Shown piece by piece: positions 32,483 to 44,139 of a stretch of DNA of 64,000 nt; within the stretch, counting starts at the first letter, position 1; each line of letters opens with the position of its first letter. Location of the stretch: NCBI GenBank assembly GCA_002205965.3, contig NADL03000684.1, positions 496,001-560,000 of the forward strand. The letters are read 5' to 3'. The translations under genes and the position numbers were made by a program. The stretch comes from Kappaphycus alvarezii (lineage: Eukaryota; Rhodophyta; Florideophyceae; Gigartinales; Solieriaceae). The notes below the pieces were generated by a model. That model saw only the letters and a list, made by a program, of their open reading frames with translations. It did no database searches and was not told where the DNA came from.

Positions 32483-33517
32483 TCAATACTTTGTAGCCCT
32501 CCCTTTCGCATCAATCACCGCTAACATGCGCCTGGAAAGGCTCTGTTAGAGCTTCAAAATGTAGCTGCTATCAAATGTAGCCAATGAATCCTCAATCCCA
32601 GCTTTTCATTCCGCCACACAGCTAAAACACTTTCCGCGCGCGTAAACGAGACGAGCTAGCAGGCCCCAGACATTTTCAATAATACTCTGGTGGAGACTTT
32701 TCTGGCCACTAAAGAACTCTAGCCCCTCGCATTGATAAAAATAAAGCGCCTCCTGTGACCTGTGAATGCTCGCGCCCTCTTGCTCAAAAGTCCAGGTCGT
32801 AGTCTCTCCGAACGTTTCGCCCGCCTATGGTAAAATTACAGATTCTAAAGTCGTGCAGTACTTAGTAGAGTCCTGCTTACCTGAAATAGAGACCAGCGGT
32901 GAAGTTCCATAGAGCTAATTGCGGCCCAAACCATGACAAACACGACCATTTTGGCGAGTCTGAAAACGATGCGACTCTTTCCTTAGATCACACCAGTAAA
33001 TTGCCAATCCATATAGTCCATCGACGTTAAACTTCTTCTCATCTGAAAAAACCACATTAGTTCAAAAAAAATCAACTTTAGAAATAAATCGACGAGCAAA
33101 CAGTATTATTCTGTTTTTGGGCTCGTTAGTCGTTTCAGGGACCCGGGTAACTCGACGGTAGCGGAAATGCGGCGAGCTTGATAGTGGTTGCTGCACACGG
33201 GGGATGGTAATTGGTTTTTTAGAGCCGACTTGATCTTCTATGCACTTGTTTCACCCTTTGAAGCCATGCAGAATATTTCAAAAACGGCCAAATTCTGAAA
33301 TCTTGTTTGCATTTTCGATCGTTTCTGTTCTGCGCCGTTGAGTGCGCTTCATTAAAAAGTTCTGAACTGTTCCCGCACTACGCTCTAGAGTCTCGGCGAT
33401 AGCCCTCACAGGGATTCGTTTCCTCCCCATCGCCTCGATTTGTCCTTCTCGAAGTCTGTAAGGTACTTTCCTTTCGGCATTTTTGGGCTGAACTTGTTCT
33501 GCAGTGATCTACTCTAC
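32483..33517 (-). pseudogene. Tc1/mariner-type transposase relic
   Basis: One minus-strand frame spans the whole length with stops but, as far as I read, no frameshift. A helix-turn-helix start reads YRLREGQIEAMGRKRIPVRA then IAETLERSAGTV. The core has VVFSDEKKFNVDG then YWCDLRKE (about 32970-33050), the Tc1-like first-Asp block. Next comes FEQEGASIHRS where FQQDNAxxH is expected, and IIENVWGLLARLVYARG where SPDLNPIENVWG is expected. The end is SLSRRMLAVIDAKGRATKY. The second Asp is replaced by Glu and the third acidic residue is lost, besides eight or so stops. It is a fossil. Confidence 0.8.
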
Positions 33518-33926
33518 AGGCTATTACAAGATTGGACGTTGTCTAAATAGGATTCAAATTCTATATCTCGTGTGTTTCCGCGGAAGTTGATGTTGATTTT
33601 CCCCGGATTAGCGTTTCGTATCATTTGAAATTATGTTTAATTTGGTAGTTGTTCTCAATATTTTTAGTGTGGTGCAAACAGGTGGTCTATTTTGTTGCTT
33701 ACTGATCGGCTGCATCTTGAAGGAATGCAGAGGGAATATATTGGTGGTAATTATGAAGGAATTGAGACATTTGATGGCACTGTACATGAAAAAATGACTC
33801 AGCACAAGTTCATTTTTCGCACTCTACGAGAAGTGGCTGCTGCAAAAGCCCATAAAGCCTCTTACAGTAACGACTACTGTAAAATGCTTGCGTACAAAAT
33901 CACCTTTATTTCATCTGGTCTGTAAG
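33518..33926. other. Spacer, no gene recognised
   Basis: A plus-strand frame (33692-33925, 77 residues, TVHEKMTQHKFIFRTLREVA) looks mildly coding but I cannot assign it. The reverse transcriptase tail starts immediately after. Confidence 0.3.
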
Positions 33927-35101
33927 CTCGGATACCTGTTACGGGTGGTGCCACCAGCTTGCACTGCGGAAGGCGCTGCAATATTCGATGCAATGATGGA
34001 GAACTGTGTGCGCACACTGGCTGGGTGCGTCCTCGACCCCGACATATTGCAAGAACTGTAGTTGCCCATGAAACCGATCACCGCCAAGAAGCCATCACTG
34101 GGAATTGGACTCACTTCGGCGAAGTCAATTGCAGCTGCAGCCTTCCTCGCCTCCAGCGCAGCGTCCAACAGGCTGTGTGCAGCCCTCCTCCCAGCGGCAA
34201 TTACGGATCTCTCAACGTACCGAGACATCGTCTAGGCGCACCAGATTTGGTCCCTCTCTTGCTCCCAGTCCAGGATTATCCCCTTTAGTGCCCTCTGCTC
34301 AAACAAAACACCATCACAGAAGACACTATCGGACGCCATTTACGAGCGGGTGCAAGAGGAGATCGATGTGGGCGACAATAGAAGGCAGGCCTTCCGTGCC
34401 TCCGTGGGGCTCCCCGGCGCGAAAGGATGGGTGTACTGCACCCCATGTCCGGGCCTTAAGACTAGCATTGAACCAAGAGAATTCTCAATATGGTTCCAAT
34501 ACTATTGCCAAGTCCCGCTATTTCCTCCGGAAACACCATGCCCCAAGCGGAACTGCCCCGAAACTCTCGACTGTTTCGGCGACCATCTGTTGCACTGCCT
34601 ACACGGGGGCAAAAGGACGCGAAGACACGACTGTCAGGTTCGTTTATTGGCAAGCGATCTCATGAAAGCCGCGCGACATCCAGTCATCTAGCCGCGAGAA
34701 GGGGTCCACCGCACAAGACCCGATATCCGCGCAATGGGACGAACGGGAAGAACAGACTACTTTGATGTCACCTTCGTCAACCCCTAGCGCCCTCGAACAG
34801 GAGAGTGAGGACGTTCAACCCACTCACCTCGCTTAACGCGGCAATGACGGCGAAACACAGAAGATACGAGTCCTTTATCGCGTCTTCCGCCGGAAGTAGG
34901 CTAGTGCCCGTCCCTATCTCTACCCTCGGGGGATGGCACCCGTACGCCCACGCGTTGCTAACCGACGTCGCACACAACGTCGCTACGAAGGCAAGGGAGA
35001 CCTACGCAAAGGTCAAAGAAATCTTATCACAGCGTCATGCCGCAGCAGCAGTAATGTCCAACGCAGCGTGCCTGTTGGTCGGCCTCCCGTCAGTTTTCTA
35101 G
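33927..35101 (+). pseudogene. RT-nuclease family, C-terminal half
   Basis: It starts in the thumb region (KLGYLLRVVPPAC, then ENCVRTLAGCVLD and PSLGIGLTSAKSIAAAAFLA). It then runs into the Cys/His and nuclease-like domain: CFGDHLLHCLHGGKRTRRHD, RPDIRAMG, DYFDVTFVNPL, TLGGWHPYAHALL. The end is KEILSQRHAAAAVMSNAACL and a stop at 35101. Three stops (34062, 34222, 34691) and a frameshift near 34775 break it. The palm with the active site is missing, so the copy is 5'-truncated, as is common for retroelements that prime at their target. The 3' flank is the dispersed repeat at 35104. Confidence 0.75.
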
Positions 35102-35103
35102 CG

Positions 35104-35216
35104 TTTTGACGTCTTCCTGCCATTTCTTTACATTGTAAGCCTTTACCATCACGACATCCCTCAGGGAACAGCTGACCATATTTTTCATGCATTAAAAACA
35201 CCCCAAATTCCCCCCC
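35104..35216 (+). repeat. Dispersed repeat shared with 5069-5183
   Basis: It follows the stop of the reverse transcriptase relic directly and matches 5069-5183. It is probably the 3' untranslated end of that family. Confidence 0.6.
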
Positions 35217-35309
35217 TTTATTTCATGGTTTGTGATGGGCACATTAGGAGAAGGAAGAATCTTTACACATTACTTATCCTGAGTGTATACCGACTGACCG
35301 ACTGTTCCG

Positions 35310-36944
35310 TTAAGAACTAACTGGATGGACCACAACGGTCACGTGCAGTGGGTCCCGCAATATGGTGGTCATAGCCACCGACGACCACAAAGTGCAACTG
35401 ATACGCTGGTAAATGCGTGTGCGAATCGTAGCGTCCGAGGTGTAGTATTTCCTGGCTACACGTAGTACAAATTCTTGAATGAATAATTCGGTATCCAGAG
35501 AAGGGGCGCCGAGGAAGTCGAAAAATAGAGGCTGGAAGCGGAAACCTGGGTCGCGGGAGGGCAAGGAGGGGGGACCAAGCGCCTTAACAGCTTGTGCTGT
35601 AGGTCCTGGACCTTGCGTTGGTGAGTGAGGGCGGCAGCACCACCGGCGACTTGCGTCGCTTTGGTGGTTGAGGTCTGGTCGCTTTGGTAATTGAGGTCTG
35701 CTTGAACGGTGACGTAATGGCGACTTCGCATGCGAATGGTTGGTCCGGTAAGCCAGATTAATTGTCACAGGGTGGTTGCACGAGAAGAATGTCAGCGGGC
35801 CTGTAGTCCGTCCAGGGAGGTGATTCTCAACTTCAAACTCGTAGTCAAGGCCAGCGCCACGGGACATGTTCCACGTGAACACATTGCGAACGGAGTTGTG
35901 GCGGTTAATGCGTCCGAATTCTGAGACGCAGCGGTCGGCGGCATGGTCACCGTGGGAATCCATGTCCTGCTGGAAGTGGTAGCATTTCAATGGCACCGAA
36001 TCTGTGTAGACTGGGAGACCGAGGTGACTGCGCAGCGTGATGCTCTAGTGCTCTGATGGAACCTTTGTCACAGTAGTTGGATGGGTATATAAGAACGCCG
36101 CAGCACCTGAATGACGGAAGGCAAAGCCTCAAATACGGTGACGTGTGGACATCTCAGAGTGTCAGCTAGGAAGGGGCACTCTTTTCCATAGATTGTCCTC
36201 CCAAAACCCCTTTGCCCTGGCCGCTTGCTGCGCCCGATTTAGATGAGAATGTAGGTTGACGGGCATGGCAGCAAGGGAGGCGGGGTCAAAGACGCCTAGG
36301 TCGGTGGTAAACGGATCTACTTAGATTTGGCGGACGAAATTGCACTGGGGCCGGCGTGCTTGGTTGACCTGGAAGTTTCGATCACCACGTGCCTGTCTCT
36401 AAAGTACGGCGACGGAGCGGGGTGTAGCGTTGTAGGCTGTGCGTAAGGGGCGGCGACAGCCGCGTGCAGTGCGGGGCCAATCCTGGAGAACCCGTGTCCC
36501 CTAGACGGAGGGGGAGACATGCTTGTTCTTAAGCGTCGTCGGCAAGGGAGACATATTCAGCGCGCCTTAGGCGGATCGTTGCAGGGAGTCAAACTCCGCT
36601 GCAGGCTCCGCGGAGTGCGGAGGGTCAGAAAGCTGAAACGCGTGAAGTATCTGGCATGCGGAGGCACATAGGCGATGAATCTGGAAGCGGAACCTGGGGT
36701 CTCGGACCCCTTTCAGCAACTCCAGGGGGCAACGGTACCCTCTACCTTGCTGCGTAGGAATGTCTTCGTGAAAGCAGCGTTACCCAACGGGGCCCTGAGG
36801 AGCTCGAAACCTTCGCCGGCGAATTCTGCAAGCGGAAAGCCAGGAAATAAGCGCGGTCAACTGGTGAAGTGAGCGGCCAGGAGACGTGGGTCTTATGGGA
36901 GTTAATAAACAGGCCGTAAGAAGGGCCGTAGAGCGCGAGGGTCC
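35310..36944 (-). pseudogene. RT-nuclease copy, part 3 (thumb and nuclease-like domain)
   Basis: This is the 3' part of a minus-strand copy split by two insertions. From high to low coordinates it reads YGPSYGLFINSHKTHVSW, then LLRAPLGNAAFTKTFLRSKV in another frame and FIAYVPPHARYFTRFS (thumb). The C-terminal domain has QDMDSHGDHAADRC, INRHNSVRNVFTW, AGLDYEFEVENHLPGR and CNHPVTINLAY, then PLFFDFLGAPSLDTELF. These are the GDH..C, RHN and catalytic-core positions of the family. A 228-residue frame (35310-35996) is still open, but the thumb part is frameshifted. The upstream pieces are 38265-38345 and 45875-46800. Confidence 0.7.
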
Positions 36945-38264
36945 TGATAAGGGTAAATCATCGCAAGAAGAGATACCCAGAACCAGCTACTCCAAGAAGA
37001 AGGTGTTAAAAGCGACAAAAGTGCTACCGTGGTATAGTTGCACGAACAAAGAGGAGTGGATAAGGAAGACAGTTGAGAGCGCTACAAGCAAGTATAGAAG
37101 GGGAAAGGTCTACCACTGATTCTCTGTTACCAGCGTAGGAAAAATGTTTGTAGGGTCTAAAGTTGACCCTCAACTTCCTCCTGCTCGGGACTTGACTTAA
37201 AGATGTCTGCCAACTTGCTTGACCTCCACAAGAGGAAGCAATTTACTCAGCTTATATAGACCTTTTTGGCTTACACTAAAGTCTCAAACGGACATACTAA
37301 GAACCATAAAATGCATCAAAGGGAATCTTGTGAACCCGAAAGACTAACAGCAGATAATATCAGGATAAAAATTGAGATTTCCTCCTTAATATCTTAGTCC
37401 TCCTGATTAGAGCGAAACAGTTCCCCAAAAATATTCATTTCACCCAAGCAGTCCCCAAAAATATCCGCGAACGGCTCAAAACTCTCCATTGCCTCTCGGG
37501 AAATATCTATACCACTGAAGATGCCCCTATCTGGTTTCAGAGCCGGGACCACCTGGTCCATACTTTTCGGCCTCTCCCTACTATTCCAGCACTTTCCATG
37601 TCTCCCTCACCCTCATCTTACTCATCCTGCTCTTCAAACTTCTCTTCATCTTCGTCAGAAGAGTCAGAGATCACGATTACTCCCTAAGTCTCCACTTAGT
37701 TCTTCATGGGAGCCCCCCACCGTTGTACACAAGTGGCTCCCACGGGTCCACCCAATCTTCCTATTAATTCTCTTCCTCTATCTCTTCCTCTTCTTTTTTT
37801 CCTACCTTTTTTCAGTCTGCTCGAAGCAGTTACGGCGGACCTACTCCCGAACGCGTTCCCGGTCCAATGGTCTACAGTAATCATCTCAGTCGGTTGGACC
37901 ATTTGCCATCAGGGCCAGAGCGTTGAGTGGACGATGGACTCGGGATGACTTGGTGATGGTGGGGAAGGGCGGAAGTTGGTCATGCTAAGGGCCAAGAAAG
38001 GGGCTGGGTCGATGGGGTAGTTGATGGCAGGGGGTTGCCTCAACGACGTCGATTTCGAACTTTAAATACTGCGACGTCTTCGATAAGTACGACGAACTTC
38101 GACGTGTAATGGCATCTATTCATGACACCGTGTCTTAAAATAAAAAAATCAACCCATGAATTTGCCGCACTCATTCAAATTAAAAATATCTTGCAAATTC
38201 GGATACTGTATCCGAATTTGGTCCTCTTCTAGATTTTTTTTGTGTGCAAATTTTGCGCACATTA
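36945..38264 (-). repeat. Solo LTR of the element C family, interrupted
   Basis: Read on the minus strand this matches the C LTR. Its end half is at 36945-37385 and its start at about 38100-38264, finishing in the complement of TGATGTGCGC. About 700 bp of foreign DNA, including an acidic/Ser-rich stretch and C/T-rich DNA, lies between. The flanks GGTCC and GGACA match poorly, so the duplication has decayed. It is more diverged from the two LTRs of C than they are from each other, so it is older. Confidence 0.75.
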
Positions 38265-38345
38265 GGACAGTACTGCCTGCTGTAGACCCTCAAGTGAACC
38301 TAGTATTATACAGTCGTCGGTGTACCACTGATTCTAAATGATATT
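38265..38345 (-). pseudogene. RT-nuclease copy, part 2 (YTDD active site)
   Basis: These 81 bases read NQWYTDDCIILGS then LEGLQQAVLS on the minus strand. That is the palm motif with the catalytic YxDD at 38313-38324, followed by the usual helix. Its neighbours in the protein lie on the far sides of element C (part 1) and of the solo LTR (part 3). Two LTR insertions thus trapped an 80-bp exon-like remnant. Confidence 0.75.
38341..38345. repeat. Target-site duplication ATATT of element C (left)
   Basis: ATATT precedes TGATGTGCGC and is repeated at 45875-45879 directly after the other LTR. Confidence 0.85.
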
Positions 38346-39066
38346 TGATGTGCGCAAATTCGCAAACGAAAAAAATCTAGAGGAGGACCATAATTGTATA
38401 CAGTATCGGAATTGGGAAGATATTTTTACAGTTTTTGAATTTGCAAGATATTTTTAATTTGGGTGAGTGTGGCAAATTCATCGGTTGATTTTTTATTTTA
38501 GGACACGCTGTCATAGTAGATGTCAGTACAGTTCCAGGTTGTGGGTGATACTACGAGTGATTCTGAAAGGTCTATATAATAGCCACATCAATTCCCACCC
38601 CTGGCCGATGGGTGGCTTGCATGGGTATGGAACCTAGATATTTACGTTGAGGAAATATCTTCTAATAGTCTCTCTGGTTCACACGATTCCCGTGAATGCA
38701 TTTTATGGTTATTAGTATGTTTGTTTGAGATTTTTGGGGTAGCCAAAAGTCTATATAAGCCGTGTAAACTGCTTCCTTTAGTGGAGGTGAGGCAAGTTGG
38801 TAGACAACTTCAAGCCCAGTCCCAAATAGGTAGGAAGTTGAGAGTCATCTTCAGACCCAAGAAGAATTTATTTTACGCTAATCACTAAGCATAGGTGGTA
38901 GACCCTGCCCCTTCCATACTTGCTTGTAGCCCGTTCAACTTTCTTCCCTATCCACTCCTTTTTGGTTCGTTCAACTATACCACGGTAGCACTTTTGTCGC
39001 TTGCAACACCTCCTTCTTGGGGTAATTGGTTCTGAGGATCTCTTCCCTCGCTGATTTATCCTAACA
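38346..39066 (+). repeat. 5' LTR of element C
   Basis: It begins TGATGTGCGCAAATTCGC and ends TTTATCCTAACA. GTCTATATAAGCCGTG at about 38750 is a possible TATA element. Confidence 0.9.
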
Positions 39067-39068
39067 TT

Positions 39069-39086
39069 TGGTACTCTTGTGGAGGG
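39069..39086 (+). promoter_or_regulatory. Primer-binding site of element C
   Basis: TGGTACTCTTGTGGAGGG starts two bases after the LTR and differs at one base from that of element A. Confidence 0.7.
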
Positions 39087-39162
39087 GGTTGCACCCGAGG
39101 TAATCTAGTTGTGAAGTATTTGGTCCACTTGCAGTTTGATATTTTTTTTATTTTTTTTGCAG

Positions 39163-40095
39163 CAATGGATCATAACGCTGCTCGTATATCGTTCCTAGGG
39201 AGCAAGAATTAAGACGTTGAAGAGTTTCTTTACACATATGTTAATGATTTAATGCGAGAAAAGAGCGATGAGGAGAAGGCCGCAAGTATCTTCGCCTATC
39301 TTTCTGGTGACGCAAAAGGCAAATTCAGAGCTAAGTTTATTGACGGGTGATCTCTTAATGGGAGTGGGCGCAACTTTGGTGAGGTATGTGAGTGGCTTGT
39401 GAGAGAATATACTAAGGAAGTGGAACCAAATGAGATGATTCGTACCGCCATAGAGGCCCGCTCAACTTCGACGATTTGTTAAGCTCATTGGTATACTTGT
39501 GTGACCTCTATGAAAAGTCGGGTTCAACGCCCAAGCCAAGTACGGAATGCTGCGTTAGCGCGATGGGAGATAAGCGGCTATCCGATTTACTCCTCATCGA
39601 GGGCCCTCACACTTTTAATGAACTGAAGGATACCATGGTAGAATTTGTCAAAAATTCGGAGACGTTTCAGTCACTCAGGGAGGCACCGAGGGAAACCCGT
39701 ACATCGATCTCCATCGTGCATCCCGAAAAGAACTATCAAATGCCGGCTACTAGTGCAGCAGCATTGGAATCTGTCAGGAGGGATGTCAAAAACTTGGAAG
39801 AAAGGTTGGAAAACCGATTCGATAATCGACTTGACATGATAACATGATAACCTCGCAGTTGGAAAGCCTTACTCTTACCATTAAGAAGAACCAGTCAGGG
39901 GCCCCTAGGGCCGCAGAAGTCTGTTCTTACTGTCACAAGCCTGGACACTTTGCAAACAGGTGTCCTGATAATCCACATAGAAACACTCGTTGTGCAAAGT
40001 GCGGACGTTACGGGCATCATGAAAGTAACTGCGGCCTAAAGACAACAGAAGAGCAAATTTATCAGATGCGAGGAGTGAGTCAGGGCCAGAGATGA
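39163..40095 (+). pseudogene. Element C gag with two CCHC zinc knuckles
   Basis: The ATG at 39163 follows a T-rich leader. The capsid part reads DVEEFLYTYVNDLMREKSDE, then AASIFAYLSGDAKGKFRAKF and CEWLVREYTKEVEPNEM. Stops at 39211 and 39347 and a frameshift near 39460 interrupt it. The C-terminal part (39844-40095) is intact, with CSYCHKPGHFANRC and CAKCGRYGHHESNC knuckles. Its nearest relative in the window is gag of element A, and it supplies the Tyr that became a stop there. Confidence 0.75.
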
Positions 40096-40539
40096 AAATC
40101 TTATTAAACAGGAAGGATCAAAGGTTGACGGATGCTGGTAATGTATCCATCGCTGAAGAAATCAGTCAAGTCAATGTGACAAAAAGGGATAGGGAAGGGA
40201 ACATTTTATCGAAAAACCTAGGCTAGATTATGTAATGCTGGAGCATATCCCAGCACCTTTACCTCCTCGAACCAAGAGGCCTGTTAAAGTTGTTCCAGGA
40301 GTGGGAAACACTTCGGCCAGGAAGACGAAAAGAAGCAAGAAATTTAAGAGTATCCCGAAGGACGTACCAGAATATGTGAAGAAGTACAATTTGGTGGCTG
40401 AGCTTGCATTAGCCCCAACTGGGATGACGTTTGGTCAACTTTTGAGGGCGACGCAGAGGATGCGAGAAAAATAACTCAAAAAAAATTATCAGGTCTAATA
40501 AGTCCGCTAAGGCTAAGAAACTTTTTCTTCAATGGCCTC

Positions 40540-41043
40540 GACAGCACAAAGAAGTCTTAAGCTGGTGCCAGTCAAAGTATTGGGTATGAAAATCCAGGCT
40601 CTCTTCGATTCGGGTGCTGTTCCAAACCTCATTTCAGAAACTTTGTGACAGATCTAGGTCTTTAAATTATTCCGACTACTCGAAGAATAACTGTGGCGGA
40701 TGGAACCGTCTCAAAATGCATGGGCACTGTTGACAAGGTTTCCGTGTTCTTTGGGGACTCTAAAATTGATGTAGACTTTCTTGTCATGCCAGATCTCCCT
40801 TTCGATGCAACCATTGGCTGCCCTACCATAAAAAGACTAGGGACCTGCATTGACTTGGGCAACCAAATCGTTTCAGTTTATATTGACGGCAGAACCGTGA
40901 AGATGCCCCTGGATTTCGACAAAAGTACACGTCCGGAAGATTTAAAGAAACGGACAGTGAAGATTTCACTTCTGGCTATGACAGCGAAGATTACGAACCA
41001 ACTAACACTTTCGGAAGTGGAGAAGGGTACGCTCGGGGGATAA
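40540..41043 (+). pseudogene. Element C aspartic protease
   Basis: KLVPVKVLGMKIQALFDSGA, then VPNLISETL, contains the catalytic DSG. After a stop and frame change comes WRMEP/MADGTVSKCMGTVDKV, with VDFLVMPDLPFDATIGCPTI as the conserved second half. A stop at about 40649 and the shift near 40690 disable it. The motif is close to that of element A (ALLDSGAVPDVMS). Confidence 0.7.
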
Positions 41044-41187
41044 TGAACATGGCATGGGATGATTATGATTCTGGGTTTGAAACAGATGAAGACTGTGATT
41101 CTAGGTAGGTTTCACCCCTGAATGTGTTTCTTTTTGCGATAATATCGAATCAAAGGACGGAATTCGAAGCACGAAAGAAGATTAAAA

Positions 41188-42215
41188 TTGCAAGGAAAAA
41201 AGAAATATATCGAATTCCATATCTTAAGGTGTGAGCACGCCGGAAGAAGTCCTTCAAAATTTGGAGGGAGGCGTTTGAGAAGAAGACCAGCGCCAAATGC
41301 AGAAATTGAAGGAAAATTACAGCACATTACAGCCCCCGCCTCAATGAAAATATCCGACATTTTAACATCTTCCGAAGTAATTGCATGGAGCGCTTCCGAT
41401 CTAAGACAAGCAAGCGTACCGGTCACTCAATCATTTGAGATTACCGATAATCAACCAATTTACCACAGGCCTAGACGTCAACCCCAAAATATGACCAATT
41501 TATCTCAGATAATGTTACAAGTATGCTCGAAAATGATATTATTCGGCAATTTTCATCCCATGGTCATTTCCGGTTGTGATAGCACCAAAGAAGGATGGAA
41601 AACTCGCTTTTGCGTCGATTACCGACAACTGAACCAGAGAATGATACCCGATCGATTTACGATTCCAAATATGGAGAAAATCCTCGAAGACTTGAAAGAC
41701 GGAGATATTTCACCTCAATTGATCTTTACAATGGTTATTGGCGGATTCCATTGGATGAAAGATGTAAGGAAATAACAACTTTTACCAGCAAAGCCGGTAC
41801 ATTCAGGTTGGAAGTGATGCCTTTCGGTCTCATGAACGCCCCAGCTACATTCCAAAGAGTGATGAACGAGGTTTTGAAAGGACTTCCATTTGCAAGAGTT
41901 TATATCGATGATGTGGTAATATTCTCAAAAACATTGGATCAGCACATATGGCACGTCAAGACAGTAGTGGAGAGGACATCTGCATACAGCCTGAAAATTA
42001 AATTGAGCAAATGCTTCTTTGCGAAAACTTCTATCCATTTACTCGGCCATATCGTCGATCAAGAGAGAATTAGAGTGGATCCAGAGAAAACGAAAAAAAA
42101 TCAAGTTGGCACCGAGGCCCGACTCAAACCGGAGGTTCGAAGTTTCTTAGAACTGGCCTCATATTACAGAAGATTTATCAAAGATTTAGTCAAGACTGCA
42201 GCACCGTTACATGCC
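41188..42215 (+). pseudogene. Element C reverse transcriptase
   Basis: Two overlapping frames carry it. The first (41188-41775) has MKISDILTSSEVIAWSASDL, then FEITDNQPIYHRPRR and FCVDYRQLNQRMIPDRF. The second (41595-42437) has TSIDLYNGYWRIPLDERCKE, then FGLMNAPATFQRVMNEVL, VYIDDVVIFSKT with YIDD at 41901-41912 and LLGHIVDQERI. SFLELASYYRRFIKD marks the connection. The frame change near 41710 is the main lesion and catalytic residues remain. Confidence 0.85.
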
Positions 42216-42712
42216 AGTACTACAAAGAACGGAAAATTTTACTGGAACAATGAAATGGAATCTACATTTGAGGAGCTTAAAGATAAGCTATGTGTCCCCC
42301 ACTGCTCATGTATCCAGATTTCAAGAGACCATTTGTTGTGGAGACAGATACCTCAGAACGGTCTTTGGGTCCCGTTTTGTCCCAAAAAGATGAAAACGGA
42401 AGACTACACCCGGTTCAATTCGCAAGTCGCACTCTGAATGATGCGGAAAGCAGATACTCGGTCTGCAAAAAGAAGCGCTCGCTGTCGTCTTCGCACTGAA
42501 AAAGTTTCGTGTTTACCTTTTATCACTCGAGAAATTTGTCTTGATAACTGATCAACAGGAACTTAAGACAGCATTCCAAAAGAAAGATGTACATCACCGT
42601 TTGGCCCGATGGCTCGACATTTTCGCAGAATATCGGTTTGAAAATGTGTTTAGGCCCGGACGCAATAATCAGCCTGCCGATTACCTATTCCGCTTGAGGA
42701 TCCACTGAGTCC
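42216..42712 (+). pseudogene. Element C RNase H
   Basis: Pieces in two frames read FVVETDTSERSLGPVLSQKD (first Asp), then QFASRTLNDAESRYSVCKK and FVLITDQQELKTAF, ending in a degraded PADYLFRL. Frameshifts occur near 42290 and 42465. It is joined to the reverse transcriptase by HASTTKNGKFYWN. Confidence 0.75.
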
Positions 42713-42749
42713 AAATGAAAAAGCTTCCGAGGACATCGTCGGAGTTGCC

Positions 42750-43963
42750 GAGGTGTAAGTGCAGAACAATAACGAGTACGAAGGTAATCTTCACGGACTA
42801 ATTAAATTCCTTGATGGACTAGAAATGAGAAAGGTTGATCTGGAACACAGAAATTGGGTACGCCGGAACCAAAAGGCTTTTAAATTGTGGAATGGGCAAC
42901 TCTTCCGACACACAAAAGCCAGCCCTCAAATAGTGGCCCCTATGAAAGAAAGGATGAAAATCTTGAGCACTTTTCATGATGAGTTAGGGCATTGGGATCT
43001 TTAAACAACCAAAAATTTTATTACGGAGAGATTGTGGTGGCCCAGTATCCATAAGGACGTCTATAATCTCGTGAAAAGCTGCGACAACTGTCAAAAATTC
43101 ACTCCGATACGAAAGTATAAGATAACTCTAAGCTTTCCAGTTTCCGGTCTTTTTGAAACATTCTCAATTGACTTTGCCGGCCCATTCAAGGAAACCTCTT
43201 CCGGAAACAAATATCTCCTTATAGGGGTGGAACATCTTACTGAATGGACAATAACAGCTGCAGTTGAAGAGGCCAATGCTGAAGTAGTCCTGAGATTCAT
43301 CAAAAAAGAAATAATTGAACCGTTTGGTCTTCCAAAAAGGATCATCTCGGATAGCGCCCTTTGTTTTACTGCAAATTCACTGCTTCGTTTCTTGGAAGAA
43401 AAAGGTATTCAGCTAAAGACAGTTCTCGCATACGCTCCTAAATCAAACGGGAAAGCGGAGAGGATGGTTTGAACCATCAAACGAGCAATATCGAAAACTA
43501 TGTCGGAGAATGAAATCCAGTGGGAAGATGCCTTACCAAAAGTATTATACGGCTATCTTCGAGGAAGAGGAAGAAGTGGACGCTCACCATTCGAGCTAAT
43601 GTACGAGAGGGCTCCTAGAATGTTATAGAGAGACATGGAAACAAATATTATCGATGAAGAAAGTAGAGAAATCGAACTGCTGGCCACCGATGGCTGGAGA
43701 TCACACCGCGCGCTTACACAGACAAAAAAAAGGATGCAGAGCATCCAGTCCAAACTTTTTCAGTCGGCTCTAAAGTCCTTGCAGCACACGGAAAAGCAAT
43801 GCAACAGGCTGTGAAGTGGCCGGCCTTCCAAACAAAGTACTCGAACCCTTGCATCATCACGGAGGAAAGACACCCGCACTGTAAGCTCTGTTCAAGCTCA
43901 GGGAAGAGATCAAGGAGGCCTATCCATGCACGTCGTCTGGCCCCTTACCATCAGAGGCCTGAA
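42750..43963 (+). pseudogene. Element C integrase
   Basis: Zinc-binding region: STFHDELGHWDL, a stop, then LWWPSIHKDVYNLVKSCDNC. DDE core: FSIDFAGPF (first Asp), IISDSALCF (second Asp) and SNGKAERM (Glu), all kept. A TGA at 43470 follows the core and further shifts lie after 43620. GRSGRSPFELMYERAPRM is the shared integrase tail. It closely resembles the integrase of A. No chromodomain is present. Confidence 0.8.
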
Positions 43964-44139
43964 TAATTCCTTCTCACGCAGGGCTATGCGCAACCACGGG
44001 ACATACTCATCTTTAACTATAGAATAATTCCTAAGGGAGGAAAAGGGCCTGGGAATGGATCATCTCGATTACGCGTAACTACTACGAACTCCACGTAATC
44101 ATCCATTTCTACATTAATATATGCCTATGTTTTCGTACG

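Noticed and set aside
35310..35996. Apparent intact 228-residue novel protein
   Set aside because: GDHA..C, RHN and EVENHLPGR motifs show it is the C-terminal domain of the split reverse transcriptase.
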